64,000 nucleotides of DNA from Zychaea mexicana (taxonomy: Eukaryota > Mucoromycota > Mucoromycetes > Mucorales > Lichtheimiaceae). Within the stretch, counting starts at the first letter, position 1, and each line of letters opens with the position of its first letter. Of the stretch, positions 9,781-20,292 are shown one piece after another. The stretch spans positions 1-64,000 of the forward strand of contig NW_026516719.1 in assembly GCF_025766255.1 (NCBI RefSeq), read 5' to 3'. Position numbers and translations under genes: made by a program. The notes beneath the pieces were generated by a model. The model saw only the letters and a list, made by a program, of their open reading frames with translations. It had not been told where the DNA came from and made no database searches.

Positions 9781-12700
9781 ATGGCCAGTCAACCAGAGCC
9801 TTCCCATGGCGAACTTGAAGAAGAATTAGCACAGATCCGTCGATACGAAGATTTTAGTACTATTGGCAGGTATCCAAAATAACCCTCCCTTCTCTCATCT
9901 CAACTTGATATTATTACCAGGCTTACCCCTGGGAGAATTGCTAATCGCCAAACCCGCTTTCTGTAAAATCTTTGCCCTTGCCCTATCGCTTCCCCTTTCT
10001 GAATATTCGTTTGATCGTTTTCTTAAACTTTCAAGTTTTGCTTTCAAAAGACCTGACTGCTAACATCCCTCAACATACTCATTTAGACTGGGTTAAGGAT
10101 GCCATTCTAGAGCGATATCGACAATCCGCACTTGAACGACAGAATAAAAGCGACCACTCATGGCGTGCCTGGTGGAAGATGGCCTTTGAAACGGCACAGA
10201 CTTGGATCGTCGTGTCGCTTGTCGGTAGGTGTTGTCTTTTCTTCTTTTTCAGGGCGAGGGGTTGGGTACGAAAGTGTGTGTGTTTGGGGGGGGGTCTGTA
10301 GAAATTACATAATATATTATTACAATTTTCTGGAATAAATGAATTCATTGTATCGCTTTATCTATTATCTATATGAAATGATGATGAAAAAAAGGCGCGG
10401 CGGTTGGATTGAACTCGGCCCTTATTGCTATTGTTACGGATTGGCTCTCGGATGTCAAAATGGGATATTGCTCGACGGGATGGTGGCTCAACCAGAAATA
10501 CTGTTGCTGGGAAATAGAAGGGGATGGTAAAAAATGAATCATAGCAGGAAAGGTGTGACGAATGAAAACGAACAAGCCAGGTTAATTCAGTTATCTTTGC
10601 TGTTGTGATAGACGGTGGGTGTGAGTATTGGGTATACTGGAGCCAGACAATGGGCCTTGGTCCCGATGCATTCATTATCCAATGGCTGTTCTACGTGGCA
10701 CTGGCGGTAAGCAAATGATTTGGAAGAAAAGATAGACGAGACAATTGTAGGTCTTTCTTGACAGGATGGCTTTGTGACTGACGACGGGATCATAGACACT
10801 TTTTGCTACAACCTGTGCCTTCCTTGTCAAAGTACTTGCACCTTATGCCGCTGGCTCCGGCATTTCTGAAATCAAGTGTATTATTGGTATATAAGGAGGA
10901 AGAAAGCTAGAGGAACTGTATTGACTTCAGCTGGAACTATTAATGACCCACTATGCATATCTATGTAGCCGGTTTTGTTATGAAAGGCTATCTCGGTGGC
11001 TGGACCTTGCTGATGAAGAGCGTTGGATTGGTATGGAACGGTCCAAAAATTGTAAACAGGGTGATTTCTATTCGACGCGTCGACTAACCGAACCCAGGCT
11101 ATGGCTGTAGCATCCAATCTATCGATTGGAAAAGAAGGTCCCTCCGTACATATGGCTTGCTGTGTAGGCAATGTGATCTCTCGGAGCTTCTCAAAGTACA
11201 GGACAAGCAAAGGTAAGAAAGATTGTACTACCTCCTTGGGAATACAGATCTGCTGACATGAGCTTAACTTTTTCTTTTATTCTGGACCAGCTGAAATGCG
11301 TGAGATATTGACAGCATCAAGTGCAGCAGGCGTAGCAGTTGCCTTTGGTTCACCTATCGGTGGCGTATTGTTTGCACTCGAAGAAATGACTTACACGTTC
11401 TCGAATCGTACTTTATGGAAGAGCTTCTTTTGTGCCATGATTGCTACTATGGCTTTACAGGTAATATAAATATGTTCTGGTTATCGATAAGAGGCAGCAA
11501 TTGAATTTTTATCCTGTTTTCTTTATTTTTCTCGGTCAGACAATGAATCCATTCCGCACTGGCAAACTGGTCATGTTTCAAGTAAGCTATGATCGAGAAT
11601 GGCATAGCTTTGAATATTTGTTTGTCGTCATTATCGGTATTTTTGGAGTAAGTTTATCACTTTGTCTGGTTTTTGTTGTTGAATTCACCTTTAATGATGT
11701 AAAACTGATATGTATTTCTATCAATCTAGGGACTCTATGGCGCAATTGTGATCAAATACAACGTGATGGTCGCCCAGTTTCGAAAAAAGTATCTTAAAGA
11801 TCACCCTATCACCGAAGCAGCTGTATTAGCCTTTGTTACTGCTGTAGTCGCATATCCCAATGTGTTTATGCGGATCGACATGACTGAAATAATGGGAATT
11901 CTTTTCCAAGAGTGTGAAAGTGTGGATACTGACGATTTCCACGGTCTTTGCCAGTAAGTCCAGAAAACCCTAATGTGCATCTGTGTAAATTCTCTTGCTT
12001 ACCTATTTCCTTTGCTCAACATTTTATTTATTGTAGAGAGAGCCAATTAGCACGTATCTGTGTACTTTTACTTTTCGCGACTATGCTTCGAACACTAGGT
12101 ACTATCATTTCATACGGTTGCCGTGTACCTTGTGGTATTTTTGTTCCTTCCATGGCTATCGGAGCCACTTTTGGTCGCATGATTGGATTGTTAGTAAAGT
12201 CATGGCAAGAGTAAGTTAATATTTATTCGTTTCCGGTGATCATACATTGAAAGTCGACTATTAACTGTTGAAAACATTTAGTGCCGATCCCGAATTCTTT
12301 TTATTCTCAACGTGCAAACCCGATGTTCCAGTAAGCTCTTACCAACCTTTGTGTTTGGATCAAGTTTAACAAGGAGACATTGCTGAAATCGTGTAAACCT
12401 TTTGAAAATGTAGTGTATCACACCAGGCACTTACGCATTTCTGGGAGCAGCCGCGGCACTTTGGTAAGGAGAAACGCTTAGGATATTATTTTCTTTTTTT
12501 GCTATTAAACTATATGACCTCTAACTAGTTAAAAATGATAATTTAGTGGTGTTATGCGCATAACAGGTAAGTTTGCTAAGTCTGGTGGTGGTGGTTGGGT
12601 GTATACGATGGATTTGGCTAATGTATTCTCTTATTCATTGTTATAGTATCCGTGGTTGTGATCATGTTTGAACTGACAGGCCAGATCACTTATATCCTTC

Positions 12701-13928
12701 CAACTATGGTAAACACGATCTCTTCCTTTTAAATATTACGACAAAAATGCGGCGATGGATATAGCTAATGTACTGCTGTTGTACATCATTTACTATTAGA
12801 TTGCTCTCATGGTTACTCGAGCTGTTGGTGATCGATTTGGTACTGGTGGTATTGCTGATCGGATGATCAGAGTGAACGGATATCCCTTCTTGGATAAAGA
12901 AGATCACGTATATGGAGTACCAGGTAACATACAGACGTTTTAATTGCTTATCATCATCCTTAGTCTATCTAAGAGCATGCACATAACCTTGAATGTTCTC
13001 ATTTTGCAACTTTTATAGTATCCAATGTCATGCAAAGAGACATGACAGTATTATCATCGATGGGAATGCGATTCAGTGAACTTGGTAAGGATGCCTGGAC
13101 AACAGAATATAAAAAGAGAATTATTTCTCTTTAACATCACCCTTTGATATAGAGAAAATACTACGCACGACTATGTACCGAGGATTCCCTGTAGTACAGA
13201 GCGAAAGCGACATGACATTGTTAGGATATATTGGTCGATCCGAATTAAAGTATTTAATCGGTAATTACTTTTTCCTTGATGATGTATCAACTAAATGCGA
13301 CCTCCACTTTGACTAACCTTCGCACTATTTTCTTCTTGTAGAGAAAGCAAAGACGCGAAACAAGGCACATGACTCGACTATAGTCAGATTCATACCCGAC
13401 GAAGATGATTCAGAACAGCTGTCAAGTATATCCAGCGTCGATCACATCATCCAGGGTTCATCCGACGTGCTTGACTTTGGACCATATATTGATCAAACCC
13501 CAATCACTGTACAACCCCGACTTTATCTCGAGACTGTAATGGACATGTTTAAACAGCTGGGGTAAGATGTATACACGATCGCGGGACGTTAATTTTTTTC
13601 TCATCCACACAAGAGGTCGCAATAGATGGTGATTAAGATGATGCTTACCACCGTGTGGTCGGATATATCTCCAATATTATGTAGTCCACGCGTTATCTTG
13701 CTTGAACGACGTGGTAAACTGGTTGGTCTGGTGACCGTGAAAGATGTATTGAAATACATGGCGCACGTGGAGAACTCAGAGTCCACGAACGGCGAAGCTA
13801 CCCGAGACTGTGGCGATGTGGTTGCGAATTTTGCCTCTCGTCTATTTCGAAGAGACAACCAACCAGATTACATGCGGCTGCGGAATTCATCCGATGAAAG
13901 TCATGAAATGCATACCAGTCCCCATTAA
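9781..13928 (+). CDS. GEF1: CLC-family chloride/proton exchanger (Gef1/CLC-3/5 type)
   Basis: Twenty exons between 9781 and 13928 encode about 778 aa (yeast Gef1 is 779). The first intron (9866-10086) starts GC rather than GT; the rest are GT-AG. One exon is only 20 nt (12547-12566). CLC motifs appear in order: [16 protein letters not shown] with gating glutamate at about 214, and [13 protein letters not shown] with a second glutamate at about 271. These are 57 residues apart, as are the gating and proton glutamates of human ClC-5, so a Cl-/H+ antiporter is likelier than a channel. Later come [15 protein letters not shown] and two C-terminal CBS domains (from [10 protein letters not shown] and from [19 protein letters not shown]). 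The expected location is Golgi, endosome or vacuole, acidifying the lumen and supporting copper loading of multicopper oxidases such as Fet3. The FET3 gene lies about 14 kb away, which may be chance. Confidence 0.95.
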
Positions 13929-14094
13929 ACTACTCTGTTTATAAAAAAGCCCCCACTTTATCACAACTAGTATCATACCTCCATCATTCACACCCAAAAC
14001 CACCACCAACTCCTCGTTTTTTCCTTTTTTATTGGGGTATAATTCCATTATCTAATTTTACTACAATATAAATGTGTTTTTTAATCATCGCTCG

Positions 14095-14854
14095 CTAGAA
14101 GCCTGCCCACTCTATCGAAAAGACTTCTACTGCACTGTTCTCATCACTGTCAGTGTCGTTATCGCTTGCAGGGCTGGCAATGACATAGGTTTTCTTGACG
14201 TTCGTTGCCAATCGGCCCATGCCAATGACATCCAAGCCTGTCATGGGCTCATGCCGATCTTTAGCCGAAACTATGTAATGGCTATGGAAACGCATAGGAT
14301 CACCCCGATACGCGAGATAATCGCCACCAAATTTGAGGCCGGAAGTCACGTAGAGTTGGCGCGACCACAAGTGTTCAAAAACCTTGTAACGAAGTAGCTC
14401 AGCTTTGGTGTTTAGGTATGTCCATGTTTTTCCGTTATTGCTGTCACCGATTATGGCAATGTCTTTATTATCGCGTTTTTCGGATGGATGCGCGGAGGAA
14501 ACGGAAAAAATAAATCAATACAAGTTACTACATTGCTCTTATCTCTCTTACGGCCCCTTCCCTACCCACCCCCCACCCCACCGCGTTTACTTTTTGTTAC
14601 GAGTAACGTAAGCTCTTCCGGAAGTAGCTGTAGTGGAAGGCCGAGAAATGCATTTTGCTGAGGCAACCGTGGCAATGTGCCAATCAATGCACCCACAATG
14701 CGATGTTGGCAACGTAATTCTTTGACGTCTATGTTGCGTGGGACGGATGAGTTTTACCTTTCCCTTGTCACATTAAAGAGGAGTTGAGTTATTTACTACC
14801 TTGAGTATCGAACACCAAAGGTTTATTACCACATAGCTTAATTCTGACAGTCAT
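14095..14854 (-). CDS. SEN34: tRNA-splicing endonuclease subunit Sen34
   Basis: Three minus-strand exons (14854-14800, 14728-14591, 14462-14095) give about 186 aa. The N-terminal part has GALIGTLPRLPQQNAFLGLP and LLPEEL, as in Sen34. The C-terminal nuclease domain reads GLKFGGDYLAYRGDP, then RFHSHY and TNVKKTYVI. The expected triad is Tyr116, His124 and Lys155; the spacing (8 and 31 residues) equals that of human TSEN34 (Y247, H255, K286). Sen34 cleaves the 3' splice site of intron-containing pre-tRNAs in the Sen2-Sen34-Sen15-Sen54 complex. The protein is short: yeast is 275 aa and human 310. The missing part is the variable linker between the two domains, so it looks complete rather than broken. 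Its start lies 326 bp from a divergent GT8 gene. Confidence 0.92.
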
Positions 14855-15180
14855 TCAAACAAAAAAGAAAACAGAGGTGGTCGTTCTACGTGACACAAGA
14901 AAGAAATAATGCTTATCACAAACAAATTTCCTGACGCGAAAATATGCGAACATGATGCCTGATGATGCGATGCACGTTGTCGGGCTATTTTTTTCTTGCT
15001 CTGTGTATGTGTAGCCTCGAATTGTCCCACACTCTGCACTTATTTACCTCTCCTCCTTTCTCTTTTGCTTCTATCTTTTTGCGTTTCACTACTCTTGCTT
15101 AGCTCTTGTTGCTCGACGCTGTCTGTACATAGTATATTCTAGTTTCCTCTGCATATTCAGCAACGTCAAGAAGCAACGAC
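14855..15180. promoter_or_regulatory. divergent promoter SEN34 / GT8 copy 1
   Basis: 326 bp between two divergent start codons. The right half is pyrimidine-rich (15040-15130). I see no distinct operator. Confidence 0.4.
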
Positions 15181-16152
15181 ATGGTGTCAAAAACCCTTCC
15201 CAACGCTGCTTGGATGCTTGTTTTGACAAATACAAACGACTATGTCAAAGGTGCGATCATCGTGGCCTGCGTTCTACGACGACTCAGTACTCAATACCCC
15301 CTTGTCGTACTGTGTACATCGGCCGTGTCCGAAGGAGCTCAAGAACTGTTGTCAAAAGCCGGCTGCATACTCAAAAGGATCGAGCCCATACATCCACCAG
15401 GCAAGACCACCTATTTCGCCGAACGCTTTGTCGAGACTTGGACCAAACTGGCTGTTTGGAATCAGGACGAGTATGAACGGGTGGTGCTACTGGATGCCGA
15501 TATGCTGCCATTACAAAACATGGACGAGCTCATGACCGTACCATTACCGGATGGTGATTATGTTGCCGCTAGTCATGCATGCACTTGTAATCCACAAAAG
15601 ATTAAGGCATATCCAGCTGATTGGTAAGCGCAAAACAAAGGATAATCTGTTAGGCGACATCTATGGATTACTGATGAACTTACACTCCCTGTCATCTATA
15701 GGATACCATCCAATTGCGCATACACAAGCTCATCTGCATCCAAGAATGACTACTTCAATAGTGGGCTTATCGTGCTGACACCGTCCCAGGGTAAATTCCA
15801 GGATATCGTTGCGCGGTTGTACGGCGTTCCGGATTTGAGTATTTACCCGTTTCCCGATCAGGATTTCTTGAATGAAATCTTTGCAGGCAGATGGGTTCCG
15901 TTACCGTACATTTACAACTCGCTCAAGACCTTATCGTATGCGCACTCGGGCATGTGGAATTTGCAGGATGTCAAGAACATACATTATATTCTGACGCCAA
16001 AGCCGTGGGAGGTAAATGTGAAGCAAGAACAGGAAGCGGACGAGTCAGATCAACGGTATTATCTACAGTATCAGCTCTGGTGGGATCTCTATAACGATAT
16101 TGGATTCGATACCGATACTGTCAATAAAGCTCTGTATAATGATGATCGGTGA
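15181..16152 (+). CDS. GT8-family glycosyltransferase (glycogenin/galactinol synthase-like), copy 1
   Basis: Two exons (15181-15623, 15702-16152) give about 297 aa. The fold signature is glycosyltransferase family 8: AWMLVLTNTNDYVKGA at the N-terminus for nucleotide-sugar binding, VVLLDADMLPL with a DxD (Asp105/Asp107) for Mn2+, KNDYFNSGLIVLTPSQ for the acceptor loop, DQDFLNEIF, and KNIHYILTPKPW. There is no signal peptide or TM, so it should be cytosolic. The family contains glycogenin, galactinol synthase and related UDP-sugar enzymes; donor and acceptor cannot be told from sequence. It lacks the long glycogenin C-terminal tail that binds glycogen synthase. The intron splits the Trp codon before IPSN. 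Copy 2 has the same intron position, which supports a tandem duplication. Confidence 0.88.
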
Positions 16153-16316
16153 CAATCGTACAAGTCGCCCGTATAACAATGGCTCTATGTGATATGTGTG
16201 GTTCGTCATCTGAGCTAATGCGCTACGTACACATAAAAACCCTGTGCAATGTATAAACATTACGTGTGTTGTCAGTATGCGGTAATATATTCATGAACAG
16301 CGGGGGTTTATTTATC

Positions 16317-17597
16317 ATGCAACGCGCCGCTTTTGCTCTCTTTTCCGTTACCATGCCTTCCCGAATCCCGGAAATTTCAAAAGTACGACAGCTCATTCCC
16401 CCTCTTTCGGGTGAATTGCACAAGGGCCAAGCAGGTAAATGCAAGAGCTCTCGAAATTGCGCTTCAGGATTCGTACAATCAGTGAATGACTGTTGAATTT
16501 AGGTCGCGTTGGTGTGATCGGAGGCTCAGAAGAGTAAATATTCAATAAGCTTCTTTTTTCTTCACTTCCGGGACGATTTTTGAGTAATTAATGGTCACCT
16601 ATTATGCTATATGTAGCTATACAGGAGCACCTTATTTTAGTGCCATATCGGCAATGAAGCTGGTACGTTTGTGATTTAAAAGGCGGATTATGCGTTTCAA
16701 AGAGAAATTAAGCTACTGGGATTTGTAGGGTGCAGATCTATGCCACGTTTTCTGTGAGCCCGGAGCTGGCACTGTCATAAAAACCTATTCGCCAGGTATG
16801 AAAAACGAAGCGATACAAGATTGAAATACCGGACGATCATTTGTCAAAAAGGTCTATTAATACGATAGCCGTTTTATACGTTCTCTAGAGCTTATTGTAC
16901 ATCCATACATGCGCACGTCTGAGTAAATTTTGCATGACTTATAAATCGAGCTGGGAGAAACAACGACAGAGACTTATATTTTCTTTAGCAAAAGCTATAC
17001 TTCAGTTAGCGACATTGTCTCGCGAGTAACATCGACATTCAGCCGATTACATGTTCTTGTCGTAGGCCCTGGTTTGTCGCGTGACACTGCTATGCAAGAC
17101 AGTGCTAGAGAAATTATGCTAAAAGCCCGCGAAAAAAATATGGCCATCGTCGTGGATGCGGTATAGTATCTTGAACCAATCTCAGCGAATATCAAGATGT
17201 ATTATGCTGCCCGTTTTTCTTATTGCGACTGTACTTTTATAAAACCTTCAGGACGGTTTGTTTCTCGTTCAACAACACCCAGAAACTGTAAAGGATTACG
17301 ACAAGGCTGTACTTACACCCAACGTGGTGGAGTTTAAGCGTTTGTGCGAGTGTATGGTAGGCTATATACTTACATCTTCATCTCTTTTACAAGGCTAGGC
17401 GGAGTAGATTTGTCAAAAGAGGGAGTGGTGGCTCACAAAGGAACCGAAAAAATTAGAACATCAATGCGAAAGAACATGAACAAGATACACTGGCTGCTCA
17501 GTTGAGCAAGGCTTTCGGTGGTGTTACGATCGTTCAAAAGGGAAAGGTTGATTTGATCTCAAATGGCAAAGAAGGTAAAACAAGCATGGCGTTTTGC

Positions 17598-17648
<51 letters not shown>

Positions 17649-18144
17649 CGTATTCCCCTTTTGTCTGACAGCTGTATGCGTTTACTTTGCTCTAGTCTTG
17701 CGTTGTGAAACGGAGGGTGGATTACGTCGAGTTGGCGGACAAGGAGATATCTTGTCTGGCACATTAGGCACTTTTCTTGCTTGGGGCAAACTGTATGAGG
17801 ATGGTACATGGGAGTAAGTATAGCAGTAGTTGGATAGCAGTAAGTAACTAAGAGAACATACTAATCACGGCTGGTTTAGTCATGGAAACGAAGTAGATCC
17901 AAAAGATATTGCCATGCTTGCAGCTTGGGGTGCTTGCAGTATAACGCGTGACAGCTCCAGAAGGGCTTTTCAAAAATACGGGCGTGCGATGCTGACCTCG
18001 CACATGCTGGAAGAAATTGGCGCAGCCTATGATAAATTAGCCGGTGGTATGTTATCAAGCGTATTAGTCGACTATGCACGTATCTGACTCGAATGTTTGT
18101 TTTTTGTCTTTGTTACACACGGCATAGATCAAAGCAAGATATAA
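16317..18144 (+). CDS. ATP/ADP-dependent NAD(P)H-hydrate dehydratase
   Basis: Eleven exons between 16317 and 18144 encode about 330 aa (yeast Ykl151c is 337). It repairs hydrated NAD(P)H (NADHX/NADPHX) using a nucleoside triphosphate; the partner enzyme is the NAD(P)HX epimerase. The ribokinase-like fold shows [20 protein letters not shown] near the start, [27 protein letters not shown] and [18 protein letters not shown], where Asp248 is the expected catalytic residue. I chose the ATG at 16317 because it adds a basic and hydrophobic lead ([11 protein letters not shown]) that could target mitochondria. An in-frame ATG at 16353 would give a cytosolic form, and both could be used. Exon 11 has only 17 coding nt, giving DQSKI and stop. 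Intron 8 carries a long AT-dinucleotide run. It sits between two GT8 duplicates. Confidence 0.93.
17600..17637. repeat. (AT)n microsatellite in an intron
   Basis: A pure AT dinucleotide run of 38 nt followed by GTAT units, inside intron 8 of the NAD(P)HX dehydratase gene (17575-17695). It is likely length-variable between strains. Confidence 0.95.
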
Positions 18145-18640
18145 GCACTACTTACTTGGTTCAAAAATAAATAGCCGCATAACAAGCATAGAAAAACACC
18201 CTATATATTAAGGTTAAAGAGAGACGGAATTGCAGTAACGGAGTGAAACAAATGCCGCGAGAGTTGGATTTACGTGGGAGAATAAGGAACACACGCATAA
18301 GAGCATGCGTTTCATAGCAGAAATGTATCAGTTTTTTTTTTAAATAGCTGTTGCGAGGTTGTATTTCCATTTCGGGCCGATGTCAATTCATGGTGCAGTG
18401 GTTGTATAAAGCTACTCTGGCGTTTCCATCATTTCGTAAAGTTAGTGGCGTTTTATTTATTTATGGTTGCAAGCGGTGCGACCACACGGTATTCCGATGC
18501 AGTGTGAGACGACTAATAATTACCTTTTATAAATGGTTATTCGAAACGGATTATGTACATCCCTTCCTCAGCTTCAACTACTCAACCAGCTCTCTCTTTT
18601 ACCTTACCAAATATTCACGGCATATCGCTCTGCTACTATA
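18145..18640. other. intergenic region upstream of GT8 copy 2
   Basis: 496 bp, AT-rich. A run of nine Ts lies at 18333-18341. No gene can be supported. Confidence 0.4.
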
Positions 18641-19680
18641 ATGACGGGCCCAACGAACTGTCAACCCAAAGCTGCTGCATGGGTGCTTGTCCTGACCAGT
18701 ACCAACGACTATGTGAAAGGTGCCATCACCGTAGCCCGAGCATTGCAACAAGTCAAGACGCAGTATCCGATTGTCGTCCTTTACACTTCCTCTGTATCCG
18801 CAGAAGCCCAAGCGCTGTTGTCAGGGGCCGGGTGTATACTCAAACAAATTGAGCCGATCCGTCCACCGGGTAAGACAAATTACTTGTATAAGCAGTTTGT
18901 CGAGACTTGGACCAAACTGGCTGTTTGGAGTCAGTACGAATATGAACGGGTGGTGCTCCTGGATGCCGATATGCTGCCTTTGAAAAACATGGACGAGTTG
19001 ATGGAGGTTGTATTACCAGATGAGAGCCATATCGCTGCTTGTCATGCCTGTACCTGTAATCCACACAAGATTGAGACATATCCTGATGATTGGTACGAGT
19101 AAAGAGAAAAGGGGGATGATTCAGTCTTATTTACCAGTGGGTTGTGGGTGGGGTTATCTGTAAATAAAGAATTACCCTAGAATAGTGGGGGTGGAAATAG
19201 AGGCTGATGCAATGTGACTACGATGTGGGTTTATATGTTAGGATACCATCCAATTGCGGGCACACAGGCTCATCCTCTGGTACCAAGAACGACTATTTTA
19301 ATAGTGGGCTTATGGTGCTGACGCCATCCCAGGCCACGTTTGAAAAAATTGTGACACGATTGTACGGCTCTACTGACCTGACGAATTGTCTGTTTGGCGA
19401 CCAGGATTTCTTGAACGAAGTCTTTGGAAACAGGTGGGCAAAATTGCCGTACGTCTACAACTCGCTTAAGACGCTACCACACATACACTCGGAGACGTGC
19501 GACTTGCGAGATGTCAAAAATATTCATTATATCATGCAACCGAAGCCGTGGGCTGTGGACATGCAAAAAGATGCACCGGATGAAAAAGAGCAGCAGTATT
19601 ATCCACAGTATCAGCTCTGGTGGGATATGTATAACAGTGCTGGTTTGTCTGATTCAATCAATAAAATAATCTATGGCTGA
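18641..19680 (+). CDS. GT8-family glycosyltransferase (glycogenin/galactinol synthase-like), copy 2
   Basis: Two exons (18641-19092, 19242-19680) give about 296 aa, closely related to copy 1 along the whole length. Motifs are AAWVLVLTSTNDYVKGA, VVLLDADMLPL with the DxD at Asp108/Asp110, TCNPHKI, KNDYFNSGLMVLTPSQ, DQDFLNEVF, and KNIHYIMQPKPW. I chose MTGPTN as start because an upstream in-frame extension (from 18533) has no GT8 resemblance and runs into AT-rich sequence. The intron is at the same codon as in copy 1 but is nearly twice as long (149 against 78 nt). Blocks such as VETWTKLAVW and DYFNSGL are shared word for word. Divergence is concentrated around residues 40-80 and in the last 60, which suggests shifted acceptor specificity. 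The acceptor is unknown. Confidence 0.88.
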
Positions 19681-20292
19681 GATGGTCAATTTGGTATAAC
19701 TTGTGAATTTATTGGATGGTTGGCACTTGAGACTTTTGCCTCTGTTACAAATAGATGCTACTTTTGTAATGATATAGATAGTGAATGTTTGCGTGCGACA
19801 ACAAAATTTCAAGAGAACGGTGGTGGATAGGCTTTCTGCGGTGACTGCAGCAGCGCTGCATAAAGTTAATGTACACACGGTTAACGGGTATCAAATTATC
19901 CTTTTTGTTGCCAAAACACAACAGTAACTCTAGTGATACAGCATTCTCATTTTGTCCACGCAGTCGCGGTGATGTTACGGTTGCTGGACTTGTTATGTAA
20001 TAGAAAATCTCCTGTACATATGTGCGAGTCAGTTATACTATGTAAGGTGCTTCAAATACTAGGTTCTACACGTGTTAATTGGATCATAATGCATGCTGTC
20101 CCAAATAGTTCAAATTGTCGTATATAGCCAACTTCACACACTATACACACGATGAAAAAAATGGTAGAAACAAAACTGTTTATGCAAAATGTAATGATGT
20201 GGAGAACAGGAAAATGAGTGTACACAGGAATGGGGGGAATGGACAGTGGAAAGTATACAGCGGTTATGGATTACTGCTACAGTTATACATGA
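19681..20292. other. convergent intergenic region
   Basis: 612 bp between convergent GT8 copy 2 and the F-box gene. Short open stretches on both strands, none with a recognisable family. Confidence 0.45.
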
